NCBI RefSeq assembly: GCF_041240605.1 | Contig: NZ_CP162487.1 | Location: forward strand, 3,417,001-3,481,000 | DNA: 64,000 bases | Source of the DNA: Xanthomonas sp. DAR 80977 | Lineage (GTDB): Bacteria > Pseudomonadota > Gammaproteobacteria > Xanthomonadales > Xanthomonadaceae | Direction: 5' to 3' | Part shown: piece after piece, positions 1-8,895 of the stretch | How positions within the stretch are numbered: position 1 is the first letter of the stretch | How the letters are laid out: every line of letters starts with the position of its first letter | Made by a program: the position numbers and the translations under genes | Notes under the pieces: generated by a model | Database searches by the model: none | Told to the model about the DNA's origin: nothing | What the model saw: only the letters and a program-made list of their open reading frames with translations

Positions 1-2
1 GC

Positions 3-461
3 GAGATCGAATTGCACCGCCGCGCCGGCCTGCCGATTCCCGAAGGCTGGGGGGTGGACGCCGAAGGCAGGCCGACCACCGATCCGAACGTGGTCGCCGG
101 CGGCGGTGGCGCGATGCTGACCTTCGGCGGACACAAGGGATCGGCACTGTCGGCGATGATCGAACTGATCGCCGGGCCGCTGATCGGCGATCTCACCAGC
201 GCCGAATCGCTGGCGCACGACGCCGGCGCCGGCGCCTCGCCCTACCATGGCGAATTGATCCTGGCGCTGGACCCAGTGCGCTTCCTCGGCGCGGAGTGGG
301 CCACGCACATGGCACGCGCCGAAACCTTCTTCGTCGCCTACCAGGACACCGGTGCGCGGCTGCCCTCGCAACGCCGCTATCAGGCGCGCACGCACAGCCT
401 ACGCGAAGGCGTGCGGATTCCTCGCGACCTGCATCGGGACCTGCTGACGTTGCTGGAGTAA
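3..461 (+). CDS. Ldh2-family NAD(P)H-dependent oxidoreductase, C-terminal part (5' end outside window)
   Basis: The reading frame is open from the window edge, so only about the last 152 residues are visible. The sequence GGHKGSALSAMIELIAGPLIGD matches the C-terminal active-site and dimer region of the malate/L-lactate dehydrogenase 2 family, which uses NAD(P)H on 2-oxo acids or cyclic imines. The wording of this segment resembles Delta1-piperideine/pyrroline-2-carboxylate reductases (DpkA type) more than malate dehydrogenases, but the substrate cannot be fixed from this fragment. It ends with a TAA and is convergent with the minus-strand block that follows. A cyclic-imine reductase would fit next to a proline/hydroxyproline locus; that link is inference. 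Confidence 0.7.
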   Translation, partial: EIELHRRAGLPIPEGWGVDAEGRPTTDPNVVAGGGGAMLTFGGHKGSALSAMIELIAGPLIGDLTSAESLAHDAGAGASPYHGELILALDPVRFLGAEWATHMARAETFFVAYQDTGARLPSQRRYQARTHSLREGVRIPRDLHRDLLTLLE

Positions 462-569
462 GCCGGCGCAGAACGGCTACGGCGCTAGCGCCAAGCGTCG
501 CCCGCTCTCGCGGCTGCGCAGGCGACCAGGCACCGCGCCAATCGAACCGAAAGCTCCGACCGTCCAGCG

Positions 570-1040
570 TCAACGGCAACAGACATGACGCCCGTCGATG
601 GGATCGCCTAGATTCCAACGGTCGCTGATGTAGATGACACGCCCCGGCCATGGCGGCACGTAGGCGCTTTGAATGCGAAGAAAGTCAGCGCCACGCCTGC
701 CATGGGCCGTAGCTCCGAAATCGGCCCAGGGACGGGCCGACGACGCTGCGGTGGCGCCGTGCTCCGTATTGGCCCTGAGCCATGTTCGATTCCCGATCCC
801 GCGTCGGCAGCGCGATGCCGCGGTTGTCCCAATGCAACAGATCGCGCGACCGGCGTACCGATACCCGACCTTGGCAGTAGCGCCGCCCTTCCACGCAATC
901 CTGCACTCGCCGAGCGCGGCGCGATGGGCGTTGATCGCCACGCCCTGGCGATCGTTCCAAAAGACCCGTGTACGGAGTTGCGCGGCACCGGCGGCAGCCC
1001 TGTACGGAGCTGCCACCGGCATCGCGCACCGTCACATCAC
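570..1040 (-). pseudogene. Decayed GH43 glycosidase remnant (exo-beta-1,3-galactanase-like, GH43_24 type)
   Basis: Three neighbouring minus-strand stretches, in two different frames, read like pieces of one GH43 protein in the right order. The first is NDRQGVAINAHRAAL (about 915-955), like the GxxINAHGG start of family 43 galactanases. The second is RRSRDLLHWDNRGIALP (about 795-850), like the SSxDLxxWxxxGIAL strand. The third is QSAYVPPWPGRVIYISDRWN followed by LGDPIDGRHV (about 573-650), like the C-terminal QSxFxLP...DRWNP blade. The middle of the enzyme is missing and the pieces are joined by frameshifts, so no functional protein is made. The gap between 462 and 1110 holds nothing else I recognise. 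It sits just downstream of a TonB-dependent receptor and suggests that a galactanase once belonged to the locus. Subfamily is a recollection of motif wording and needs a profile search. Confidence 0.55.
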
Positions 1041-1110
1041 GACGCGCTCGAGCAGACGCCAACCGGAAGCGGCGCCTGCGCCATCCTGGTTCTGACTGTT
1101 CGGCGCGCGC

Positions 1111-3999
1111 TCAGAACTTCACCGTGGCCCGCGCCCAGTAGTAGCGGCCGAGCAGATCGTAGGTGGCCACGTCGGTGTTGGCATTGGTCACGTTGTTGGC
1201 GTAGTACAGCGGCGGCTGCTTGTCGGCCAGGTTGTCCACGCCCAGTTCGACGCGGGTGTGCCAGGGCTTGAAGTTATAGCCGACCTGCACGTTGTGATAG
1301 ACGTAGGAGCCGATGCCGCGCACCACGGCGGCCTGGTCGGCATCGGCCGACAGCCCCTGCCGCGTATCGGCGCTGCCGATCTCGGTGCTGCCGATGTAGC
1401 GGATGCGCCACGACGCGCTCCAGTCGCCCAGGTTCCAGCTCAGCGTGCCCAGCCCGCGCCAGCGCGGGAAGTTGCCGTAGGCGTAGGTGTACTTGCCGGC
1501 GTTGTGGATGGTGACGGTGCTGGCGTCGGTGGTGTCCGGGTTGATGTCGTAGCGGATCACGTAGGTACCGTTGAGGCTGGCGTTGAAGCTGCCCCAGGCG
1601 GTGTCCGGCAGGCGGTAGTTGAGGCTGAAGTCTGCGCCGCTGGCCCACAGCTTGCCGAGGTTCACGGTCGGCTCGGCGATGTAGTTGATGGTGCCGTTGT
1701 CGTTGCGGTGGATCAGCGCGCAGAACGCGCTGGACGCATTGGCGTAGCACTGGTTGAGCACGGTCTGCGCCGACACCTGGGTGATGGTGTCCTGCAGGTT
1801 GATCTTCCACAGGTCCGCGCTCATCGACAAGCCATCCAGCCAGCCCGGATCGTAGACCACGCCGAAGTCGTAGGACTTGCCGGTCTCCGGCTTGAGCTGG
1901 TAGCCGGCCACCACCGCGCCGGACGCCTTGGCGCCGACCTGGTTGTCGGCCTGCTGGTAGCTGCCGTCGGTGGGCACGTTGGCGCAGGCCGCGGCATGGC
2001 CGCCGGTGTAGCCGTTGCACGGATCGGTGACCGACGGCGAATCGCCGACCACGCCGGAATACAGCTCGTTGATGTTCGGCGCGCGGAACACCTGCGACAC
2101 GGTGCCGCGCAGCAGCAGGTTCTCGATCGGGCGGTACTCCAGCGAGACCTTGCTGTTGGTCTTGCTGCCGACGGTGTCGTAGTCGGAGAAGCGGCTGCCC
2201 ACGGTCAGGTTCAGCGAATGCACCAGCGGCAGGTCCGCCAGCAACGGGAACAGCGCCTCGGCATAGGCTTCCTTGACGCTGAAGCTGCCGCCCAGCACGG
2301 TGGCGCAGAATTCGATCACCCCGCACATGCCGTTCTCGTCGCCGGTCCACAGCGGATCGGCGGCGGTGGAGGTGCTTTCCTTGCGGTAGGACACGCCCGC
2401 CGCCAGGCTCACCGTGCCGGCCGGCAGGTCGAACAGGTTGCCGTTGGCGTTGGCCTCGAACTGCTTGACGGTATAGACGCTGGTCACGATCGGGTTGACC
2501 ACCAGCGCTTCCAGCGCGGCCTTGTTGCTCTCGCTGTTGAGGTTGAACACGTCGATCGGGGTACAGCCGGCGATCACCGCGCCGGCGCTGCCGCACTTGA
2601 CCGTGCCATCGCTGTCCAGGAACGATGGACCCACCGCGGCGTTGAACCCGGCGTAGTCGAGGAAGCCGTAGTTGATCGACTTCTGCTTGACCTTGCCGTA
2701 GTTGACGCTGGCATCCCACTGCCAGGAGCTGTCGCCGAAGCTGCCGCGCAGGCCCGGATTGATCTGGAAGTTGTAGGTGTTGTACTCGTAGCGGCGGTTG
2801 CCCAGCACCGTGGCGCGGGTGTTGAAGTTGTTGTACGAGGTGCCGGTGCTGCGGTCGGTGCCGAAGTTGACCCCGAACGGGTTGTAGTAGCTGTCGGCCG
2901 AGACCAGGAAGTTGTCGCCGTTGGCGAAGATCGGGATTGGCGCGATGATCGAGGACGAGGTGGTCTTGCTGAAGTAGGTGTTGACGTAGCCTTCCAGGTG
3001 GTCGTTGAAGCGGAAGCTGCCGATCACGAAGGCATTGGTGCGTTCCTGTGGCGTCTGCAGCAGGTTGTACGGCTGGTAGTTGTAGGAATCGGTGGAGGCG
3101 ACGTAGCAGTGGTACTGGCTGGCATTGGTCGGGCTGCTGCTGCCGCCGTTGAAGGTGACCCGCGAGCAGCCGTTGCTCGCCGCCAGCGCCTTGGCCGCAT
3201 CGGAGCCGTCGTTGAAGCTGATGCTGCCGGTCGGCGTGGCCGAGGAGCCCTGCTTCACCCCGACGCCATCGATCAGCGACAGCGCATCCTTGGAATAGCT
3301 GCGCTCGCCGGCCGAGACCGGATCGATGTTGTGGTAGGACAGGCCGGCGACGATGCTGCCGCGCTCGCCGGTCTTGCCGGCGGTCAGGGAGAAGTTGCGG
3401 CGGTTGCCGTCGCTGCGCGAGCTGGTGCCGAAGTCGGTGCTGCCCTCGATGCCGTCGAAGCCCTTGCGCAGGATGAAGTTGACCACGCCGCCGATCGCGT
3501 CCGAGCCGTACACCGCCGAGGCGCCGTCGCTGAGCACTTCCACCCGCTCGATCATCGTCGCCGGGATCGCGTTGACGTCGTTGCTGGCCAGGCGCGTGCC
3601 GTTGACCAGGATCAGCGTGCGCTTCTCGCCCAGGCCGCGCAGCGAGATGGTCGAGGCGCCGGTGCCGCCGCCGTTGTTGGTATTGGGATTGGTCGCGTTG
3701 CCGGCGATCGACGGCAACTCCTGCACCAGGTCGCCGAGCGTGGCCTTGCCGGTCGCCTCGATCTGCGCGCGGTTGATGGTCACCACAGGATTGGCGGTTT
3801 CGGTATCGACGCGGCGCAGGCGCGAGCCGGTGACCACGATGCTGTCCAGGGTCTGGGTCTTGCCGTCGTCCGTGCTCGCCTCCTGCGCCAGCGCAGGACA
3901 TGCGGCGCCCAGCGACAGCGCGGCGGCCACGGCCAGCGCCAGCGGTTGCGGCACCGGCGCGCGATGGTGGGAAGGATGGCTTGCGTGCGGGAACGACAT
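1111..3999 (-). CDS. TonB-dependent outer-membrane receptor 1 (carbohydrate type)
   Basis: A 962-residue TonB-dependent transporter, which moves large substrates across the outer membrane with energy from TonB-ExbB-ExbD. A signal peptide (about residues 1-38, ending ALAQ) is followed by SIVVTGSRLRR, the plug domain (about 55-180, with ERVEVLSDGASAVYGSDAIGGVVNFIL) and a long beta barrel that ends WARATVKF with the usual terminal Phe. There is no FecA-like signalling extension, so it should be a plain transporter. The ATG at 3999 is chosen because AGGAG lies 9 bases upstream and a signal peptide follows directly; the open frame runs on to 4296 without typical coding character. It is the last gene of the minus-strand array, with its own promoter element (4339-4380) and a long leader. 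The substrate is inferred from neighbours: plant glycoprotein glycans or glycopeptides. Confidence 0.92.
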   Translation of the reverse strand: MSFPHASHPSHHRAPVPQPLALAVAAALSLGAACPALAQEASTDDGKTQTLDSIVVTGSRLRRVDTETANPVVTINRAQIEATGKATLGDLVQELPSIAGNATNPNTNNGGGTGASTISLRGLGEKRTLILVNGTRLASNDVNAIPATMIERVEVLSDGASAVYGSDAIGGVVNFILRKGFDGIEGSTDFGTSSRSDGNRRNFSLTAGKTGERGSIVAGLSYHNIDPVSAGERSYSKDALSLIDGVGVKQGSSATPTGSISFNDGSDAAKALAASNGCSRVTFNGGSSSPTNASQYHCYVASTDSYNYQPYNLLQTPQERTNAFVIGSFRFNDHLEGYVNTYFSKTTSSSIIAPIPIFANGDNFLVSADSYYNPFGVNFGTDRSTGTSYNNFNTRATVLGNRRYEYNTYNFQINPGLRGSFGDSSWQWDASVNYGKVKQKSINYGFLDYAGFNAAVGPSFLDSDGTVKCGSAGAVIAGCTPIDVFNLNSESNKAALEALVVNPIVTSVYTVKQFEANANGNLFDLPAGTVSLAAGVSYRKESTSTAADPLWTGDENGMCGVIEFCATVLGGSFSVKEAYAEALFPLLADLPLVHSLNLTVGSRFSDYDTVGSKTNSKVSLEYRPIENLLLRGTVSQVFRAPNINELYSGVVGDSPSVTDPCNGYTGGHAAACANVPTDGSYQQADNQVGAKASGAVVAGYQLKPETGKSYDFGVVYDPGWLDGLSMSADLWKINLQDTITQVSAQTVLNQCYANASSAFCALIHRNDNGTINYIAEPTVNLGKLWASGADFSLNYRLPDTAWGSFNASLNGTYVIRYDINPDTTDASTVTIHNAGKYTYAYGNFPRWRGLGTLSWNLGDWSASWRIRYIGSTEIGSADTRQGLSADADQAAVVRGIGSYVYHNVQVGYNFKPWHTRVELGVDNLADKQPPLYYANNVTNANTDVATYDLLGRYYWARATVKF

Positions 4000-4338
4000 G
4001 GGAATCTCCTGGGCGATGGCGACACGTGGCATGGGCGAAACGAGGGCCGAACGGCTCCGCACCGGCTTGCGCCAGCGGACGGATCGAACAAAGAGGACGG
4101 CGCTTCGGTAGCGCCGCCAGTGACTACGCACCTGCGCCGCGGCCCTGGGCGAAGGCCGGACGCAATCACGGGGATGCTTGCTGTCCTTCGCACGCGGCGC
4201 GTGCGCAGATCCCCGGTCCTGCGGTGGGTGGCGAACGGCGGTGGCGGCTCCTGTCCCGCGCACCGGCGCGTCGGCCGGAAAACAAAAAGTCATCACGTTT
4301 TAACGATGTGATCACAATGTGCCCGGAACCACGGCCCG
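4000..4338 (-). other. Long leader of TonB receptor 1
   Basis: About 340 bases separate the promoter element at 4339-4380 from the receptor start. The only gene-like frame is the upstream extension of the receptor frame. A small hairpin (GGCGCT/AGCGCC, about 4101-4117) and the RBS AGGAG are visible. TGTGATCACA at 4307-4316 resembles CRP half-sites but without the 6-base spacer that Clp/CRP sites need. The leader is much longer than that of the 789-residue gene (53 bases), so post-transcriptional control is possible. Confidence 0.4.
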
Positions 4339-4380
4339 CGTCTTGTCGCAATTAGCGGTTCTGCATGCGGAATAACGCAT
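4339..4380 (-). promoter_or_regulatory. Shared bipartite promoter element, copy 1 (TonB receptor 1)
   Basis: Read on the minus strand: TGCGTTATTCCGCA, then 19 bases after TTCCGCA comes ACAAGACG. The first part is a palindrome-like operator (TGCG...CGCA). Copies with the same 19-base spacing occur at 8839, 12082, 14740, 23929 and 26434, always upstream of a minus-strand gene of this locus. ACAAGACG may be the -10-like or start-proximal part; this is inference. Confidence 0.8.
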
Positions 4381-4616
4381 GGTCGTCGCGGCGCGGTGAG
4401 ATCGCGCCATCGGCCGGCATGCATGCCCGTTGCTTCCGGTTCAGCTATGCGGCCACGGTGCGTTCGCGCGCAGTGGCGTGCAACTCGGCATATATCGTGT
4501 GTCGACGCATGCCAACCGTTGTCGCCTTCTGTCACGCAACGCCACGCGCGCAGCGCGCAAGCGAGTGCAGGGCATCGCCGACGGGACGCACGATCGCGCG
4601 TCCCGCCTTGCCGGAC
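4381..4616. other. Gene-free stretch after the GH27 gene
   Basis: No convincing coding frame. A hairpin GGGACGC...GCGTCCC at 4583-4604 lies 12 bases after the stop of the GH27 gene and could slow or end transcription, but it has no run of T. Confidence 0.35.
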
Positions 4617-6206
4617 TCAGTGCGGGCGTGCAGCCGGCGGCGACAACCGCAGCAGCACCACGCCGTGCGCGGCGACCTGCACGCTGCGCAGCTGGCTGGC
4701 GGGCCAGTTGCGGCCGCGCCACGGATCGTGCCAACGCCGCCCCTGCAGCGCGCTGCCGGCATCCTGCGCCGACAGCGCCACCCGATGCGGCTGCGTGTCG
4801 CGATTGAACACGCCGAGCGCGACGCCGCCGTCGGCCAGCGGCTTGCGCCAGATTTCGATCGCGCCGTCCTTGCGCACCGCCCTGCCCTGCACGCCCAGCG
4901 CATCCTGGTCGATCGCCAGCACCTGGCGGTTGCGCAGCAGCGCCAGCGTCGCCGGCGTCATCTGCCGCAGGTCGTTGCCCAGCAGCAACGGCGCCGCCGA
5001 CAGCGCCCACAGCGACAGATGCGTGCGGTACTCCTCCATGTTCATGCCGCCGTTGCCGACCTCGAGCATGTCCGGATCGTTCCAGCCGCCCGGGCCCGCA
5101 TCGGCGGGATCGCCGTTGCGCTCGAAACCGATCGAGGCCATCTTCGCGTAGTTGTCCTCGATGTCGCCGGTGGTGCGCCACAGGTGCCCGCCGACCTCGC
5201 GGCCCCACTGGCCGACATGGTCGCGGCCGTACTGGCACAGGCTGTAGACGATCGGCCGCCCGCTCGCGCGCAACGCCTGGCCCATCTGCAGATAGGCGCG
5301 ACGCACCTGCTGCGGCTCGCGGAAGATGCCCTCGCCCGAGCACAGGTCGTACTTGAGGTAGTCGATGCCCCAGCCCGCCCAGGTGCGCGCGTCCTGTTCG
5401 ACGTGGCCGTAGCTGCCAGTGTAGCCGGCGCAGGTCTTGGGACCGGGCGAACTGTACAGGCCGAGCTTGAGCCCCTTGCCGTGCACGTAGTCGGCCAGCG
5501 CGCGCATGTCGGGGAAGCGCGCGTTCGGCTGCAGCACGCCGTCGCGGTCGCGCTGGCCCTGCCAGCCGTCGTCGATGTTGACGTAGACGTAGCCGGCATC
5601 GCGCAACCCGGAGGCGACCATGGCATCGGCGATGCGGCGCACGGTGGCGTCGTCGATATGCTCGGCGAAGCGGTTCCAGCTGCTCCAGCCCAGCGGCGGG
5701 GTGCGCGCCAGGCCATCGACCGGCAGCGCGGCATAAGCCGGCAGCGGCGCGGCCGGAAACGCCAGCCGTGCCGCGTCGGCCTCGCTGCCGCGGCTCGCGC
5801 GCACGTCCACCTGCTCGTCCCAGATGCGCCCGGCCACGTGCAGCTGGCCGTGCTCCAGGGTCGCGGTCCACGGCTGCGCCGGCAGCCGTGGATTGCCGTT
5901 GTCGATCTGGAAATGGGCCACGTCGCCGTCGATGCGCAGCTGCTGCATCGGCACGTCGCCGTACCAGTCGGTGGTGATGCTGCCCTGCACCTGGCCATCG
6001 CGCTCGGCGATGCGCAGGTAGCGCGGGCCGGGGAAGGACGGCCCCTGCGCGATCACCCAGATGCCTTGCAGCGGGCTCGCCGGCGCCATGGCCGCGGCCG
6101 GCGGCGGTGCGTGCGCGCAGCCGCCGCAACCGGCCACGGCGAGCGCGAGCAGGCCGCGCCACAGCCAGCGGCGGGCACGGTGAAAGGAACGCGAGCGCGA
6201 CGCCAT
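4617..6206 (-). CDS. GH27 alpha-galactosidase / beta-L-arabinopyranosidase-like lipoprotein
   Basis: A 529-residue glycoside hydrolase of family 27, which removes terminal alpha-galactose or, in some members, beta-L-arabinopyranose with retention. The catalytic region starts with PPLGWSSWNRF (about residue 171). The nucleophile is Asp287 in YLKYDLC and the expected acid/base is Asp348 in TTGDIEDN; GGWNDPDML follows. A lipoprotein-like N-terminus (VAGCGGCAH) suggests anchoring after export. Residues about 45-160 form an extra domain (starting LQGIWVIAQGP) in front of the barrel that classical GH27 enzymes lack. Start chosen for AGGAG a few bases upstream. It lies 58 bases after the GH127 stop, so both are probably one transcript from element copy 2. 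Which of the two sugars is removed cannot be read from sequence. Confidence 0.88.
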   Translation of the reverse strand: MASRSRSFHRARRWLWRGLLALAVAGCGGCAHAPPPAAAMAPASPLQGIWVIAQGPSFPGPRYLRIAERDGQVQGSITTDWYGDVPMQQLRIDGDVAHFQIDNGNPRLPAQPWTATLEHGQLHVAGRIWDEQVDVRASRGSEADAARLAFPAAPLPAYAALPVDGLARTPPLGWSSWNRFAEHIDDATVRRIADAMVASGLRDAGYVYVNIDDGWQGQRDRDGVLQPNARFPDMRALADYVHGKGLKLGLYSSPGPKTCAGYTGSYGHVEQDARTWAGWGIDYLKYDLCSGEGIFREPQQVRRAYLQMGQALRASGRPIVYSLCQYGRDHVGQWGREVGGHLWRTTGDIEDNYAKMASIGFERNGDPADAGPGGWNDPDMLEVGNGGMNMEEYRTHLSLWALSAAPLLLGNDLRQMTPATLALLRNRQVLAIDQDALGVQGRAVRKDGAIEIWRKPLADGGVALGVFNRDTQPHRVALSAQDAGSALQGRRWHDPWRGRNWPASQLRSVQVAAHGVVLLRLSPPAARPH

Positions 6207-6264
6207 CGGTGGATCTCCTGTCAGGGAACGGCAGCGCCGCTGCGCGCAGGCGCAGCGGCGGCGC

Positions 6265-8688
6265 TCATGCGCTCGCGGCCGGGATCAACCAGCCGCCGAA
6301 CAGCGGCCCGGCGGTATCGCCGTGCTGCGGCTCGATGCGGAAGGTCAGCTGCGCCGCAGCGCGGGTCAGCTCCGGCGGCAGCGGGTAGTCGCGATCGACG
6401 AAGTCGATGACCTGGCTGCGGTCCACCTGCACTTCCACCGCCAGCTTGCCGTTGACCAGGATGTTGAAGCGGCCCTTGTCGCTGCCCCAGAAGCGCAGGC
6501 GCAAGGCCAGCGGCTGCGCGCTGCCGCGCATCTGGAACTCGACGAAGCCCTTGCCGCGCACGTCGCGGCACTGCTGGCGGCGGTAGGCGCCGCCGAAGGA
6601 GGTGTCGCTGCTGAGCTTGTGCGCCTGCTCGGAGGCCTCGTCGCCGAACTGGATCATGTCCACCGCGCTGGCCTGCAGCGCGGCGCGCTCGGCCTGCTGG
6701 CGCGCGCGCCGCGCCGCTTCCTGCGCCCACCGCGCCGGCGCCATGCGCTTGAAGTACAGCGCGCTGCGGCGTTCGTACTGCGCGTAGAACGGCACGAAGG
6801 TCAGCCCCGGCGGCTGCGTGGCGGCGGCCAGGAAATGCCCGGGCTGCGGCAGTTCGGCGAAGCCAGCCAGCGGATCGGCCGCGGCCACCAGTGCCGGGTC
6901 CGGCGCGTCGTAGGGCTCGGCGACCGGGCCCAGATCGGCGGCCAGCGCCAGCGGGCCGCGCATCACCACCACCGTGTCGGCGTCGCCGGCGGCGTGCTCC
7001 AGGCGCAGCGGCATCGCCAGGTCCAGTTCGATCACATCGCCGCTGCGCCACTGCCGCTCCAGCGCCAGGTAGCCGTCGGCGGCGGTGCCGCGCTGGGCCT
7101 TGCCGTTGAGCCGCAGCGTATAGCCGCCCTGGCACCAGGCCGGCAGCCGCAGCAACAGGCGCCGCGGCGTGCGCGCGCCGGCGCGGCGCAGCTGCAGCCG
7201 CACCTTGCCGTTGTCGGGCACGCCGCTGTCCAGCTCCAGCGCCAGGTCGCGCTCGGGCCAGTCCAGGGTCGAGGGGATGTACAGGTTCACGTACAGCGCG
7301 TTGGCGTCCTGCCAGTAGATCGAGTCGCCGAACTGCGCATGCGCCTCCATGCCGCTGCCCACGCAGCACCAGAACGAATCGAACTTGTCGGAGAAGCCGC
7401 GCTCGCCGCCGCTGATCATCGGCGTCATGTAGGTGAACATGCCGGTGGCCGGATGCTGCGCGGCCATCGTGTGGTTGTGCAGGGTGCGCTCGTAGTAGTC
7501 GAAGTAGCGCGCCTGCGGCGTCCACTGGTACAGGTGCCGGGTCAGCTTGAGCATGTTGTAGCTGTTGCAGTGCTCGCAGGTCTGCTCGGTCAGGAACGCG
7601 GCGATGGTGTCCGGTTCCTGGAAGTACTCGCGGTCGGCATTGCCGCCGATCGCGTAGCTGTAATGGGTGGTCACCGTCTCCCAGAAGAAGCGCGCCGCGG
7701 CCGCGGCGTCGGCATCGCCGGCGACCTCGAACTGGCGTGCCTCGCCGATGAATTTCGGCACCTGGGTATTGGCATGGATATGCGGCAGTTCGTCGCGGCC
7801 GGCGGCCGCCGGATCGATCACCTTCTCGTGGCGCAGGCGCTTGCCCAACGCGACCCAGCGCGGTTCGCCGGTGCGCGCGCCCAGTTCGATGTAGGACTCG
7901 TTGAGGCCGCCGAACTCGGTGTCCAGCAGGGTCTGCATCTGCGCGTGGTCGAGCGCGTCGAACACCCCGCCCAGATAGCCGGCCAGCGGCACCAGCACCT
8001 GCAGCGCCTGCGCGTTGCCGGCCAGTTCGTTTGCATCGAGCAGGCCGGCGAACAGCTTGTGCACCGTGTACAGCGGCGACCAGCTGCCGTTGAGATTGAA
8101 CTTGCTGCCCTTGATGATGCCGCGGCGCACCTCTTCGAACACCACCTTGCCGCTGTCGATGGCGCCCTTGTCGTTCTTGCGGGTGAGCCCGCCGACGTAG
8201 CCGTCCGGATCGCGCGCCTGCGCGCGCGCCAGCTCGGCGACGATGTAGTCGATGCGCTGGCGCAGCGCCGCATCGCGGGTCTGCGCGTGCATCTTGGCCA
8301 GCGCGCTGAGGTAATGGCCGAGCGTGTGCCCGGCGATGGTGTCGCCTTCCCAGCCGCCATAGACCTCGCCCTTGGGCGGCAACCCCGCGTACTGCAGGAA
8401 GTTGTGCAGCAGGCGGTCCGGCTCCAGTTCCAGCAGGTAGCGGCGGTTGGTCTGCAGCGAATCCAGGAACAGCGACGGCTTCAGCGTGACCTGCTTCAGC
8501 GGCAGCGCCTGCACCGCGCCGGCGCTGGACGCGGCGGCATCAAGCGGGAAACGCAGCAATCCCGCGGCCACGGCCAATGCGCTCCATTGCAGGAAACGGC
8601 GCCGCGATGGATCCAGCGCCGACGCATCGTCCGCGGGCGCGGTGCGCGCGCAGTGCGCCGTGTGGACATGTCCGGAGCGCGCGCTCAT
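6265..8688 (-). CDS. GH127 beta-L-arabinofuranosidase (HypBA1-like), Tat-exported
   Basis: An 807-residue GH127 enzyme. This family, typified by HypBA1 of Bifidobacterium longum, cleaves the beta-1,2-linked L-arabinofuranose chains attached to hydroxyproline in extensins, using a zinc-bound cysteine nucleophile. The signature residues are present: Glu372 and Cys374 in EHCNSYNML, and Cys441-Cys442 in WCCVGSG, matching Glu338, Cys340, Cys417 and Cys418 of HypBA1. The N-terminus carries a twin-arginine signal (SRRRFLQWSALAVAAGLL), so the protein folds before export to the periplasm. The ATG at 8688 has no good RBS of its own, but overlaps by ATGA the end of a 19-codon reading frame with a strong RBS (see 8685-8744), suggesting translational coupling. 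First gene of a two-gene operon with the GH27. Confidence 0.93.
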   Translation of the reverse strand: MSARSGHVHTAHCARTAPADDASALDPSRRRFLQWSALAVAAGLLRFPLDAAASSAGAVQALPLKQVTLKPSLFLDSLQTNRRYLLELEPDRLLHNFLQYAGLPPKGEVYGGWEGDTIAGHTLGHYLSALAKMHAQTRDAALRQRIDYIVAELARAQARDPDGYVGGLTRKNDKGAIDSGKVVFEEVRRGIIKGSKFNLNGSWSPLYTVHKLFAGLLDANELAGNAQALQVLVPLAGYLGGVFDALDHAQMQTLLDTEFGGLNESYIELGARTGEPRWVALGKRLRHEKVIDPAAAGRDELPHIHANTQVPKFIGEARQFEVAGDADAAAAARFFWETVTTHYSYAIGGNADREYFQEPDTIAAFLTEQTCEHCNSYNMLKLTRHLYQWTPQARYFDYYERTLHNHTMAAQHPATGMFTYMTPMISGGERGFSDKFDSFWCCVGSGMEAHAQFGDSIYWQDANALYVNLYIPSTLDWPERDLALELDSGVPDNGKVRLQLRRAGARTPRRLLLRLPAWCQGGYTLRLNGKAQRGTAADGYLALERQWRSGDVIELDLAMPLRLEHAAGDADTVVVMRGPLALAADLGPVAEPYDAPDPALVAAADPLAGFAELPQPGHFLAAATQPPGLTFVPFYAQYERRSALYFKRMAPARWAQEAARRARQQAERAALQASAVDMIQFGDEASEQAHKLSSDTSFGGAYRRQQCRDVRGKGFVEFQMRGSAQPLALRLRFWGSDKGRFNILVNGKLAVEVQVDRSQVIDFVDRDYPLPPELTRAAAQLTFRIEPQHGDTAGPLFGGWLIPAASA

Positions 8689-8744
8689 CGGGCACCGCGC
8701 GAATGGATGGCCACGGGGAACCGAGGGGAAAGGCGAGACGGCAT
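8685..8744 (-). CDS. Possible 19-residue leader peptide upstream of GH127
   Basis: An ATG at 8744 preceded by a strong RBS (AAGGAG, 6 bases before it) opens a 19-codon frame, rich in Arg, Ser and Pro. Its stop TGA overlaps the ATG of the GH127 gene as ATGA. Because GH127 lacks its own RBS, ribosomes finishing here could restart on it. Alternatively an indel separates the true N-terminus, but the Tat signal follows the second start well, so a coupling leader is preferred. Too short to judge by composition. Confidence 0.4.
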   Translation of the reverse strand: MPSRLSPRFPVAIHSRGAR

Positions 8745-8838
8745 TGCTTGCTCCTTTGCACTTGGCGGCGGCGGGCGCAGGCCCGGCCGCGGCCGAGAAC
8801 GGGCGGCCTATGGCCACTGTGTCATCGATACGTCATCG

Positions 8839-8880
8839 CGTCTTGTCGCCACGGCTGCGCGAACATGCGGATTTGTGCCG
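8839..8880 (-). promoter_or_regulatory. Shared bipartite promoter element, copy 2 (GH127-GH27 operon)
   Basis: Minus strand: GGCACAAATCCGCA, then 19 bases after ATCCGCA, ACAAGACG. It fits between the stop of TonB receptor 2 (8896) and the GH127 start, 150 bases upstream of that start and 94 upstream of the leader peptide. This is the most degenerate left half of the six copies; right half and spacing are kept. Confidence 0.75.
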
Positions 8881-8895
8881 AATCGCGCCCGCCGC

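Noticed and set aside
4307..4316. TGTGATCACA as a CRP/Clp site
   Set aside because: The half-sites lack the 6-base spacer that Clp and CRP sites require.
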